Source: Candidatus Chlorobium masyuteum (GTDB taxonomy: Bacteria; Bacteroidota; Chlorobiia; Chlorobiales; Chlorobiaceae). From it: a stretch of 64,000 nt of DNA. Location: positions 124,001 to 188,000 of the forward strand of contig NZ_JAAORA010000001.1 in the NCBI RefSeq assembly GCF_011601315.1, read 5' to 3'. Each line of letters begins with the position of its first letter. Position 1 is the stretch's first letter. Under the pieces are notes generated by a model. That model was not told the DNA's origin. It was given only the letters and a program-made list of their open reading frames with translations, and did no database searches. Shown here piece after piece: positions 28,403-36,564 of the stretch. A program made the position numbers and the translations under genes.

Positions 28403-29023
28403 ATGTTTACTCCCTACGGTTACAGCACCATGATAAAAGCTTTACTGATCTGTATGCTCTGCAGCGGTGCCGCCCTATTTTTTCCACCGGGAGTCAAAAT
28501 TGCACTGCTCATTGCCACAGCCTCCTTCAGCCTCTTTACCCTCTACTTTTTCCGTGACCCTGAACGAAAAGTCCCGAATGAACAGCGTATAATCCTTGCA
28601 CCGGCAGACGGCAGCATCCTTCTGGTTCAGAAGCAGGAAGAGAGTACGCTGGTCAGCATATTCATGTCACCCTTCAATGTTCATGTCAACCGGATCCCCA
28701 TCAGCGGCAGAGTCACAAAAGTAAACTACAAACCCGGTCAGTTCCTTATGGCATTTGACAACCGGAGTATGGAGAGTAATGAAAAAATGGAGATCGGTAT
28801 TGACAATGGTGAGATCAGGGTGCTCTTCAGCCAGGTCTCAGGATTTCTGGCCCGGAGAATTGTCTGTCCGCTTCAAAAAGATGAGCAGGTTACCATAGGC
28901 AACCGGTTCGGCATGATAAAGTTCGGCTCAAGAGTGGATCTCACCCTTCCTCCCGGGGCAACCGTTGAGGTTCAGGTTGGCCAGAAATCAGTCGCAGGCC
29001 GGACCATCCTGGCGAGATACTGA
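28403..29023 (+). CDS. psd: Phosphatidylserine decarboxylase proenzyme, short form
   Basis: A 206-residue membrane-associated proenzyme that makes phosphatidylethanolamine. Two N-terminal hydrophobic segments (about 11-27 and 32-49) are followed by the conserved FFRDPER, ILAPADGSI and FMSPFNVHVNR. The self-cleavage site, which yields the pyruvoyl group, is at G175-S176 in KFGSRVDL. This is the short archaetidylserine-decarboxylase-like type. The ATG at 28403 was chosen over an upstream in-frame start at 28361 because the family sequence begins there. No pssA is adjacent. Confidence 0.93.
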   Translation: MFTPYGYSTMIKALLICMLCSGAALFFPPGVKIALLIATASFSLFTLYFFRDPERKVPNEQRIILAPADGSILLVQKQEESTLVSIFMSPFNVHVNRIPISGRVTKVNYKPGQFLMAFDNRSMESNEKMEIGIDNGEIRVLFSQVSGFLARRIVCPLQKDEQVTIGNRFGMIKFGSRVDLTLPPGATVEVQVGQKSVAGRTILARY

Positions 29024-29054
29024 AAAATGTTGGTTTCGGAATGCTTATTCCTTA

Positions 29055-29060
29055 TATAAT
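29055..29060 (+). promoter_or_regulatory. Possible -10 box of tatA
   Basis: A perfect TATAAT lies 48 bases before the tatA start. A TTGGTT 19 bases upstream is a poor -35 candidate. The start itself is well supported by GGAGGAG at 29097-29103. Confidence 0.3.
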
Positions 29061-29108
29061 TATCATTGAGTAGCATTATATCATTTTATCATCTCCGGAG
29101 GAGTTGCG

Positions 29109-29309
29109 ATGTTTGGATTAGGTGGACAGGAACTCATTCTTATTCTGCTGATCATTCTGCTGTTGTTCGGTGCAAAAAAACTTCCCGAGCTGGCAAAAGG
29201 TCTGGGAAAGGGGATGAGAGAGTTCAAGAAGGCCCAGAATGATATCGAAGAGGAGTTCAACAAAGCTGCCGATGAAACCCCGAAAAAGGATAAATCGACA
29301 ACCGTTTGA
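29109..29309 (+). CDS. tatA: Twin-arginine translocase subunit TatA/TatE
   Basis: A 66-residue inner-membrane protein of the Tat system that exports folded proteins. It has the standard pattern: short N-terminus [10 protein letters not shown], one transmembrane helix (about 8-20), an [17 protein letters not shown] hinge plus amphipathic helix, and a charged tail. A strong GGAGGAG ribosome site precedes the ATG. No tatC or tatB is adjacent. It is closed by its own terminator. Confidence 0.95.
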   Translation: MFGLGGQELILILLIILLLFGAKKLPELAKGLGKGMREFKKAQNDIEEEFNKAADETPKKDKSTTV

Positions 29310-29333
29310 CTCGCTGCAAGCCATAACCCTCAT

Positions 29334-29363
29334 TTCAAAAAGCCCTTGCCAGGGCTTTTTGAA
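29334..29363 (+). terminator. Terminator of tatA
   Basis: A perfect 13-bp stem (TTCAAAAAGCCCT with its complement) and a 4-base loop TGCC, 25 bases after the tatA stop. The T-run is contained in the descending arm. Confidence 0.85.
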
Positions 29364-29501
29364 CATCCACAAGAGCCTTCACTCCCTTGATCTGTCAAAA
29401 CGGCACGGCATGAGCACTGCTGTAAAATGGACAGGATAGTACCTTTTTCTTTTTTTAGCGTTATCTTTGCAGTTGACTGCACAGATCAAGAAACCCCGGA
29501 T

Positions 29502-31217
29502 ATGCTATTCAGCCTTTATATCAGAAATTTCGCTCTGATCCAGGAGCTAACGGTTGAGTTCAGGCCCGGACTGACTATTATCACCGGTGAAACAGGTGCA
29601 GGGAAATCGATTCTGATGGGTGCCCTGAACATTGTTCTCGGAGAACGGGCAAGCAGTGACCTTGTCCGCTCGGGCGCTAACAAAGCTGTTATAGAAGCGG
29701 TTCTGAAAGAGGCAGGAAGTGAGAAAATTGACACCCTTCTGCATGACGCTGATATCGAACCGGCCGGGGAGCTTATTCTCCGCAGGGAGCTCTCTTCAAC
29801 CGGTCAATCGCGCTGCTTCATCAATGATACACCCTGCACTGCAGGGCTCCTCAAGCAGATCGGGGAGCTGCTGATTGATCTGCACGGCCAGCATGAACAC
29901 CAGCTCCTTTTGCGCGCCGAAACCCACGAAACGCTTCTTGATGACTTTGCAGGGACCCTGCCGGAAGTGACCGCCTACAGAACAACCCGCACAAGGCTCC
30001 GGAATTTCCAGCTTGAGATAGCACGACTCAATAAAGAGGTGGCTGAAATTCGCGATAAAAAAGAGCTGCTTGACTTCCAGCTCAACGAGCTCAATATGCT
30101 CAACCTTAAACGGGGTGAAGAAGAGTCTGCCGAAACTGAAATCACACTTCTGGAAAACGCAGAAACCCTCTTTACCCTCAGTACAGCACTCAGCGATCTG
30201 CTCTATGAGTGTGAGCATTCGGCTTACTCCGTCCTGAGCACGGCTATCCATACCCTTGAGAAGCTTTCTGCTATTGACAAACAGTTTGCTATTCATCTTG
30301 AGGAGACCCGCACGGCAAAAAGCATTGTTGACGAACTTGCCCGGTTCAGCCGCAGCTACGCTGCTGCTATTGATTTCAATCCCTCGCGACTGGAAGAACT
30401 TCGTGAACGCCAGCTCCAGCTCCAGCGTATCAGCAAAAAATATGGTCGAACGCTGCAGGAGCTTATCGAACTGAGGGATGAACTTGACACAAGAATAGCT
30501 CTTGAAAACAATCTTGAAGAGGAGATCTCCCGAATTGAAGGTGAGATCATGCAGCAGAAAGAGAGACTCTCCGTTGATGCAGAGAGACTCTCCCTCAAAC
30601 GGCAGAAGGAGGCCTTCCGCCTTGAAAGCATCATTCAGCGGCAACTCGCAGATCTCGGCATACCGAATGCCACCTTCATCGTGAGCATGGTGCATGAGGA
30701 GCAGGAGAATGGCGAGATTGCACTTGAAGGGAAAACATATACCGCACTGCCGAACGGTTATGACCGTATAGAGTTCCTGATCTCTACCAATCCGGGTGAA
30801 AAACCAAGACCTCTCGTTAAGGTGGCATCCGGTGGCGAGATCTCAAGAATCATGCTCGCCCTGAAAAGTGCGCTCGCTGCATCCGCTGATCTGCCGATTC
30901 TTGTTTTTGATGAAATTGATACCGGTATCAGCGGTCGGATTGCCGATGCCGTCGGAAAAAGCCTGAAAACCCTCTCCCGGCTTCACCAGATTATCGCCAT
31001 CACCCACCTCCCGCAGATAGCCGCTATGGCCGATCTGCACCTCTCTGTAGAGAAATCTGTGCTGGCAGAGAGAACGGTAACCGAGGTAACCGTTCTCGAC
31101 CGGGAAAGCCGTATTCAGGCCATTGCCGCACTCATCAGCGGAAACCGGATTTCAGTATCGTCACTCACGCTTGCCGCCGAGCTGGTTGCCGGAGCGGAAT
31201 CAATGGTTCGTCACTGA
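29502..31217 (+). CDS. recN: DNA repair protein RecN
   Basis: A 571-residue SMC-like ATPase of double-strand-break repair. Walker A is in ITGETGAGKSILMGAL, the ABC signature in KVASGGEISRIMLALK and Walker B in ILVFDEIDTGISGRIAD. Between them is a long coiled-coil arm pair (about 150-400). The ATG at 29502 (MLFSLYIRNFAL) was chosen; the frame is open upstream with unrelated residues. It stands alone, 139 bases after the tatA terminator. Confidence 0.95.
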   Translation: MLFSLYIRNFALIQELTVEFRPGLTIITGETGAGKSILMGALNIVLGERASSDLVRSGANKAVIEAVLKEAGSEKIDTLLHDADIEPAGELILRRELSSTGQSRCFINDTPCTAGLLKQIGELLIDLHGQHEHQLLLRAETHETLLDDFAGTLPEVTAYRTTRTRLRNFQLEIARLNKEVAEIRDKKELLDFQLNELNMLNLKRGEEESAETEITLLENAETLFTLSTALSDLLYECEHSAYSVLSTAIHTLEKLSAIDKQFAIHLEETRTAKSIVDELARFSRSYAAAIDFNPSRLEELRERQLQLQRISKKYGRTLQELIELRDELDTRIALENNLEEEISRIEGEIMQQKERLSVDAERLSLKRQKEAFRLESIIQRQLADLGIPNATFIVSMVHEEQENGEIALEGKTYTALPNGYDRIEFLISTNPGEKPRPLVKVASGGEISRIMLALKSALAASADLPILVFDEIDTGISGRIADAVGKSLKTLSRLHQIIAITHLPQIAAMADLHLSVEKSVLAERTVTEVTVLDRESRIQAIAALISGNRISVSSLTLAAELVAGAESMVRH

Positions 31218-31283
31218 AGTGCTCCTGCACATCCATTATATGACCTGGTCGAAAAAACAGTTACCATCATTCATCATCCTGCA

Positions 31284-32288
31284 ATGACAGTAGTTCTGGT
31301 CACCGGTGCATCGGGATTTATCGGCTCTCATCTGGTCAGGAGATGCATCCGGGAGGGATATCCCGTCAGAGCTCTCGTTCGTAAAGGCAATGGCGCGATT
31401 GCCGGGTTAGAGAGCGATGGCGTCGATGTGGTCGAAGGTGATATCCGTGACGCCGAAGCGGTAAAAAGAGCGGTTAACGGGTGTGATCTCGTTTTTCATG
31501 CAGCAGCCCTCACCTCTGACTGGGGCGATCTCCGCGAGTTCAGGAATATCAATGTCGGCGGTACACGGCACCTCTGCGAAGCGGCGCTCAGGGAGCATGT
31601 AAAAAGAGTGGTGTACATCAGTTCATTTGAATGCTTCAATCATTCCCGATTTGAGCGGATTGATGAACAGACTCCCTTCGCCATCAGAAATCAGAGCTAT
31701 GCCGATACAAAAATAGGGGGAACCAGAACGGTACTGGAATATGCCGGTATGGGATTGAATGCCACTATTGTTTATCCCGTTTGGGTTTACGGGCCTGATG
31801 ACCGAACCCTGTTCCCGTTACTGGCTGATAGTATTCGTCGCCGTCAGCTCTTTTACTGGGCTCGTAATGCCCGTATGAGCCTTATCTATATTGATAACCT
31901 TGTTGATCTCCTGATGCTTGCAGCACTCCACCCCGATGCCTGCAATGAAGGGTTTCTGGCAAGTGATGGCGACCGGATAACCCTCGAGGAGTTGTGCACA
32001 AGGATAGCCAAAGGAATTCATGCTCCACCGCCATCACGCTATCTGCCCTACCGCTTTGTCTATCTGCTTGCAGGAGCAATGGAGTCGCTCTACCGGATGA
32101 TCAAACACGCAAAACGGCCCCTCCTTACCCGTCAGGCAGTTGTTTTGCTTGCCTCCCGTGCAGTTATTGATGCATCAAAAGCCCGCAGGATCCTTGGATG
32201 GTCGCCACAGATCGCTCTGGACGAAGGGATCAGAAGGACTCTCAAATGGCTGATGACGGTTGACCCCGCAGAATGGAAACAGAAGTAG
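31284..32288 (+). CDS. NAD-dependent epimerase/dehydratase (extended SDR)
   Basis: A 334-residue extended short-chain dehydrogenase/reductase. The Rossmann glycine motif is VTGASGFIGSHL at residues 5-16, the D-x-R cofactor stretch EGDIRDAEAV follows, and the active-site YxxxK lies in QSYADTKIGG. The second half (about 200-330) is the variable substrate domain. It resembles dihydroflavonol-reductase/3-beta-hydroxysteroid-dehydrogenase-like and HpnA-like proteins; the substrate cannot be read from sequence. It is 66 bases behind recN, possibly in one transcript. Confidence 0.85.
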   Translation: MTVVLVTGASGFIGSHLVRRCIREGYPVRALVRKGNGAIAGLESDGVDVVEGDIRDAEAVKRAVNGCDLVFHAAALTSDWGDLREFRNINVGGTRHLCEAALREHVKRVVYISSFECFNHSRFERIDEQTPFAIRNQSYADTKIGGTRTVLEYAGMGLNATIVYPVWVYGPDDRTLFPLLADSIRRRQLFYWARNARMSLIYIDNLVDLLMLAALHPDACNEGFLASDGDRITLEELCTRIAKGIHAPPPSRYLPYRFVYLLAGAMESLYRMIKHAKRPLLTRQAVVLLASRAVIDASKARRILGWSPQIALDEGIRRTLKWLMTVDPAEWKQK

Positions 32289-32469
32289 CCGCTCCGGAAG
32301 CGGCACTGAATGAGTGCAAAAAAGAGCGTGCATCAAGAGTACCGGAGAGTGAAAATATTTCTGAAAGAGCAAATTTGGTTTCTTTATTTATCTTCTATCT
32401 TTCTGAAGAGTGAAACCAGGGAAGAACCGGAAACTGAAGTTCCCGGAAAACCTGTTAAAACAGAGGGTG

Positions 32470-32498
32470 TTTTCAGGCAGTTCTTTTTCGGCTATACT
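32470..32498 (+). promoter_or_regulatory. Possible promoter of dapA
   Basis: TTTTCA (32470-32475), a 17-base spacer and TATACT (32493-32498) lie in the 272-base gap before dapA. The -35 box is poor. The rest of the gap holds a small GCCGCT/AGCGGC hairpin (32288-32304) just after the SDR stop, without a T-run, and nothing else I can support. Confidence 0.35.
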
Positions 32499-32560
32499 AT
32501 TTTATCTTATAGTTTTAGCGGAATAAAACCATTAGTAATAACAAGAGGATTTTAACGAGT

Positions 32561-33451
32561 ATGTCCACACGATACCTTTCAGGATCTGCCGTTGCGCTGG
32601 TCACTCCTTTCCGGCACGACAGATCCGTCGATACCGATGCGTTAAGGCGGCTTGTGCAGTTTCATATCGCGGCGGGAACCGATATTATCATACCCTGCGG
32701 AACAACCGGTGAGTCACCGACCCTCTCCGGAGCAGAGCAGTTTGCCATCATCCGCACCGTAAAGGAAGAAGCTGATCGCAAGATCATTGTGGCCGCCGGT
32801 GCTGGCACCAACTCAACCGAGCACGCTGTTGAACTTGCACAGCACGCCGAAAAGGCCGGTGCTGAAGCAATTCTTTCCGTTGCACCCTATTACAACAAAC
32901 CTTCGCAGGAGGGTATCTACCAGCACTACCGCCATATAGCTCAAGCTGTCTCTGTGCCGGTCATTATCTACAATGTTCCCGGAAGAACCGGATGCAATGT
33001 GGCTGCGTCAACCATACTCAGGCTTGCACGTGAGTTTGGCAACATCACAGCAGTCAAGGAGGCTTCGGAAAATATCGGTCAGATCATGGAGCTTATAGAG
33101 GAGCGCCCGGAACATCTGTCGGTTCTCACGGGAGAGGACTCCATGATACTCCCCTTTATTGCCATGGGAGGAGACGGAGTGATTTCCGTAGCGGCAAACC
33201 AGGTGCCTTCACAGGTCAAAAGCCTGGTCAATGCGGTCAAGGAGGGTAATCTTGATGAAGCACGCTCATTGAACAGTACCTACAGAAAGCTCTTTAAACT
33301 GAACTTTATTGAGAGCAACCCGGTGCCGGTAAAATATGCCCTCGCACGGATGGGAATGATTGAGGAGATCTACCGGCTGCCGCTTGTGCCGATGACAGCA
33401 GAAAACAAGCTGATCATGGATGCGGAACTGGCTTCACTCGGCCTCATTTAG
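32561..33451 (+). CDS. dapA: 4-hydroxy-tetrahydrodipicolinate synthase
   Basis: A 296-residue TIM-barrel aldolase that condenses pyruvate with aspartate semialdehyde in lysine and diaminopimelate synthesis. Signatures: [10 protein letters not shown], the tyrosine of [12 protein letters not shown] and the Schiff-base lysine in [13 protein letters not shown]. Normal length. An AAGAGGA ribosome-site-like stretch precedes the start. Closed by a strong bidirectional terminator. Confidence 0.95.
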   Translation: MSTRYLSGSAVALVTPFRHDRSVDTDALRRLVQFHIAAGTDIIIPCGTTGESPTLSGAEQFAIIRTVKEEADRKIIVAAGAGTNSTEHAVELAQHAEKAGAEAILSVAPYYNKPSQEGIYQHYRHIAQAVSVPVIIYNVPGRTGCNVAASTILRLAREFGNITAVKEASENIGQIMELIEERPEHLSVLTGEDSMILPFIAMGGDGVISVAANQVPSQVKSLVNAVKEGNLDEARSLNSTYRKLFKLNFIESNPVPVKYALARMGMIEEIYRLPLVPMTAENKLIMDAELASLGLI

Positions 33452-33461
33452 CTCTCTCTTC

Positions 33462-33506
33462 AAATCAAAAGGGCTGCATGATGATCACATGCAGCCCTTT
33501 TGATTT
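33462..33506. terminator. Bidirectional terminator between dapA and gcvPA
   Basis: A perfect 19-bp stem (from AAATCAAAAGGGCTGCATG) with a 7-base loop, between the dapA stop (33451) and the gcvPA stop (33526) on the other strand. A- and T-rich flanks occur on both sides of the GC-rich core, so it can act in both directions. Confidence 0.9.
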
Positions 33507-33525
33507 ATAACTCCCTTCTTCCAGT

Positions 33526-34863
33526 TTACGCAATAAAAGCCTCAAGGCTCTCCGCAAAGCTGTCAAGCTCCTCCTTTGTCCTCTTTTCGGTTACGGCTAT
33601 CAACAGGCCGGTATCGTGGTGAGCAGCAAGGTCGTAACCGGCAAACACCCTCTTTTCAAGCATGGCGTTGATAATTTCCGCTGCTGGAAGCGGAGTTTCA
33701 ACAACAAACTCCTTGAAAAACGGAGTCTGATACTTCAGTGAGAACCCCGGCAGTGCATCAATTTTTGCTGCCAGATAGTGCGCATTCCGGGTGGATTGTG
33801 CGGCAACCTGCCGGATACCCTCTTTGCCGAGCAGCGAAAGGTAAACGGCGGCCTGCAATGCATTGAGCGCCTGGTTGCTGCAGATATTGGATGTTGCTTT
33901 TTCCCGGCGGATATGCTGCTCGCGGGTCTGCAGGGTAAGAATAAAGCCATCCTCGCCATCGCGGTCTTTGGTCATACCGACCAGTCGGCCGGGAATCTTG
34001 CGGACAAGCTCCTGCCTGACCGTAAAGATACCAAGATAGGGACCGCCGAAATTCTGCGGGTTACCAAGCGGCTGGCCCTCTCCGACTGCGATATCGGCAC
34101 CGTAACTTCCGGGTGCTGCAAGCACGCCGAGCGAGAGCGGATCGGCTGAAACAATAAAGAGAGCTCCTTTTGCATGTGCGCTGTCGCGTATCGCTTCAAC
34201 ATCTTCAAGAGAGCCGTAAAAATTCGGCTGTTGAACAACAACGGCCGCGACACTCTCATTGACCAGTGTCTCAAGTGAAGCGAGAGATCCGGCACCATCT
34301 GCAAGTTCATTCTGGATGACCGCATTATGACCGGATGCTTCAAGATAGGTTTTCAGAACAGCGCTGTTGTAGGGATGCAGCTTGCCGGCAACCACAACCT
34401 GTGAGCGGCCGGTGACGTTCATGGCCATCAGAACCGCTTCGGCAAGTGCTGTAGCTCCGTCATACATGGAGGCATTGGCTACATCCATCTCATAGAGACG
34501 GCAAATCAGGCTCTGGTATTCGTAAATCGCCTGCAGGGTACCCTGGGAAACCTCCGCCTGGTAGGGGGTATAGGCTGTATAGAATTCGCTGCGTGAGACA
34601 ATAGTCTTGATCGCGGCGGGAATAAAGTGATCGTATGCTCCTCCGCCAAGAAAACTCACATAATCGGAAGTGCTCCGGTTCGCAGAAGCAAGGGTTTCGA
34701 GCAGTTTCCGCGCCTGCGGTTCATCCGAAGCTGCAAAAAGATCAAGGGTTTTTTTAAGCCGGATCTCTTCAGGAATATCCTTGATAAGATCCTCAAAGGA
34801 AGCTGCACCTATCGCCCGGAGCATCTCCTCCCTCTCTTCCGGAGTATTGATAATGAAGGGCAT
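33526..34863 (-). CDS. gcvPA: Glycine dehydrogenase (decarboxylating), subunit 1
   Basis: A 445-residue protein matching the N-terminal half of the P-protein of the glycine cleavage system, in the two-subunit form. Visible: [34 protein letters not shown] and [10 protein letters not shown]; the PLP lysine belongs to subunit 2, which is not in the window. It starts three bases after the gcvH stop, with AGGAG supplied by the gcvH tail, so the two are co-translated. It decarboxylates glycine and passes the aminomethyl group to the lipoyl arm of GcvH. Confidence 0.95.
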   Translation of the reverse strand: MPFIINTPEEREEMLRAIGAASFEDLIKDIPEEIRLKKTLDLFAASDEPQARKLLETLASANRSTSDYVSFLGGGAYDHFIPAAIKTIVSRSEFYTAYTPYQAEVSQGTLQAIYEYQSLICRLYEMDVANASMYDGATALAEAVLMAMNVTGRSQVVVAGKLHPYNSAVLKTYLEASGHNAVIQNELADGAGSLASLETLVNESVAAVVVQQPNFYGSLEDVEAIRDSAHAKGALFIVSADPLSLGVLAAPGSYGADIAVGEGQPLGNPQNFGGPYLGIFTVRQELVRKIPGRLVGMTKDRDGEDGFILTLQTREQHIRREKATSNICSNQALNALQAAVYLSLLGKEGIRQVAAQSTRNAHYLAAKIDALPGFSLKYQTPFFKEFVVETPLPAAEIINAMLEKRVFAGYDLAAHHDTGLLIAVTEKRTKEELDSFAESLEAFIA

Positions 34864-34866
34864 AGG

Positions 34867-35250
34867 TTACTCTCCTGTCAACTGACGGTATGCCGCAGCG
34901 TCAAGAAGTCCCTCAAGAGCTGAAGGGCCTGCAACGTTCAGCTTGATCAGCCACCCTTCGCCATAGGCATCCTGATTGACAATTTCGGCACTGTCGAGCG
35001 ACGGGTTGAGTTCAAGAATCTCGCCGGCAACCGGAGCAAAAAGATCGGCAACCGTCTTGACCGCCTCAACGGTACCGAACACCTCATGCTGCTTGAGTAC
35101 CGTTCCGGCAGACTTCAGCTCCACAAAAACAATATCACCAAGTTCGTGCTGGGCGAAATCAGTAATGCCGACCAGGGCGGTGCTGCCGTCTGCAAGCAGT
35201 TTGATCCATTCATGGTCTTTGGTATAAAGAAGATCTTCAGGAATAGTCAT
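34867..35250 (-). CDS. gcvH: Glycine cleavage system H protein
   Basis: A 127-residue lipoyl carrier. The lipoylated lysine is K65 in GTVEAVKTVADLFAPVAGE, and DHEWIKLL and GITDFAQHELGDIVFVEL are family-typical. It is the first gene of a gcvH-gcvPA pair. gcvT and gcvPB must be elsewhere. The start at 35250 has no obvious ribosome site. Its upstream region contains the palindromic repeat at 35468-35543. Confidence 0.96.
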   Translation of the reverse strand: MTIPEDLLYTKDHEWIKLLADGSTALVGITDFAQHELGDIVFVELKSAGTVLKQHEVFGTVEAVKTVADLFAPVAGEILELNPSLDSAEIVNQDAYGEGWLIKLNVAGPSALEGLLDAAAYRQLTGE

Positions 35251-35573
35251 GATAGCGCGTATGAGTGTTGTTGGAGTTTTCCGGAGCAGTAACTGTATAT
35301 GACAGGCAAGGTAATATTTTTTTGAAAGTGCTGAAAGAACGCGGAAAAAGAATCCCGGTTAAATCAATCAAAAAAAGATATATGAGAAATGTTTTCAATT
35401 CCGGCAGGATCGGGACAATCAGCTTGTATGGCACTTCTAGTACATCGTCATATGCGGTTTATGGGCGAGGCGGACGGAGCCAGAGAAACCGGAGTGTACA
35501 CGAGAGTTCATGAAGATTTCGAGCACCGCCCAACGCAGTAATCGGGTTTCGGAACAAATTAATAGAGGTGCCC
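35251..35573. other. 323-base gene-free stretch before gcvH
   Basis: This is the only gap above 300 bases. Its right half contains the dispersed imperfect palindrome (35468-35543). The left part (35251-35460) is AT-richer and must contain the gcvH promoter, but I cannot point to clear boxes. A plus-strand open frame of 82 codons crosses the repeat; it has no ribosome site and looks non-coding. Confidence 0.6.
35468..35543 (+). repeat. Dispersed imperfect palindromic repeat, copy 1
   Basis: About 76 bases beginning AGGCGGACGGAGC, with GTGTACACGA at the centre and ending GAGCACCGCCCAACGCAG. The outer GGCGG/CCGCC and inner parts pair imperfectly, so it can form a long irregular hairpin. It is closely matched by copy 2 at 57271-57344 in the same orientation, differing by a 2-base gap and scattered substitutions. 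Here it lies between the rlmB stop and the gcvH start. Confidence 0.8.
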
Positions 35574-36320
35574 CTATGAAAGACGCTGCCGCATCGACTC
35601 ATAAAGCAGTACCCCTGCCGTCACACTGACATTCAGGGATTCCACACAACCGGCCATGGGAATACGGACAACATGATCACAGAATTTGAGCGCTTCCGGG
35701 GCAATCCCGCTCCCCTCCATGCCAAGCACTATGGCTGTCGCTCGCTTCATATCGGCGTCGGTATAGTTGAGTTCCGCATCCATATCGGCCGCAATCACCT
35801 GAATATCCTTTTCGTGCAGATATTCAAGAGCTCGAACAAGGCTCTTCACCTTGCAGATCCGCATATGGGAGAGCGCTCCGGCGGATGCCTTGTGAACCAC
35901 GGCGTTGACCGGAGAACCCTTTCCTTCCACAAGCACAACAGCGTCAGCCGCCACGGCCTCAGCTGTCCTTATAATGGCTCCGATATTATGCGGATCATCC
36001 AGACCCTGCAGAACGACCAGAAGCGGAGAGCTGTTGCGGGGGGAGGCCAGAACCTCGTCCAGCGAGTAGTAGGTAACCGTGCTGATGAGTGCGCACACAC
36101 CCTGGTGCTTCGTTGTTCCTGCAATCAGGGAGAGTTTTTCGAGTCTGGCCTTGCCGGTAACAATCTTCTGCCGCCTTGCGCCAATGATGATCTCCTTGAG
36201 CTTGGGGTGCGTAGTATTGAACTGGAAATAGATCTTCTCGATGCTCTCGGGCTTCTGCTGGAGCAGCTCAAGTACAGCATTTCGGCCGTAAACAATATTT
36301 TCTGAATGTTCAACATCCAT
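35574..36320 (-). CDS. rlmB: SpoU/TrmH-family rRNA 2'-O-methyltransferase (RlmB-like)
   Basis: A 248-residue SPOUT methyltransferase. The N-terminal substrate-binding domain (1-80) starts IVYGRNAVLELL. The C-terminal knot carries the three SpoU motifs: LDDPHNIGAIIRTAEA, IVLGMEGSGIAP and IPMAGCVESLNVSVTAG. This layout fits RlmB, which methylates G2251 of 23S rRNA, though other TrmH-family targets are possible. It is divergent from nifJ across a 244-base gap. Confidence 0.88.
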   Translation of the reverse strand: MDVEHSENIVYGRNAVLELLQQKPESIEKIYFQFNTTHPKLKEIIIGARRQKIVTGKARLEKLSLIAGTTKHQGVCALISTVTYYSLDEVLASPRNSSPLLVVLQGLDDPHNIGAIIRTAEAVAADAVVLVEGKGSPVNAVVHKASAGALSHMRICKVKSLVRALEYLHEKDIQVIAADMDAELNYTDADMKRATAIVLGMEGSGIAPEALKFCDHVVRIPMAGCVESLNVSVTAGVLLYESMRQRLS

Positions 36321-36564
36321 AAACGTTCATACCCTCTCTTGCAGATTAATAAGGTAAGCTCCGGATCCCGGTAAAGAGAGACCGGCAGCCTGTTGCGGGG
36401 AGCAAAGCAGAATGTAATTAAATTTATCAAAAATCGATTTTTTTAATATCTTTCCAATCGTCTCGAATTAATTACGATCATAACGTTTTCAGCTCCTTCG
36501 GGGTTCCTGGATCGTGCTCCCCCTGTACATACCTTTCATCAATACAAATTCATGGACTGCCAGT

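Noticed and set aside
29796-30695. A 299-codon minus-strand open frame inside recN
   Set aside because: Antisense to a certain gene; no ribosome site or recognisable domain.
32310-32555. An 81-codon frame between the SDR gene and dapA
   Set aside because: It covers the predicted dapA promoter region and has no ribosome site or homologue-like features.
35265-35513. An 82-codon plus-strand frame before gcvH
   Set aside because: It runs into the palindromic repeat, has no ribosome site and low-complexity Ser/Arg composition.
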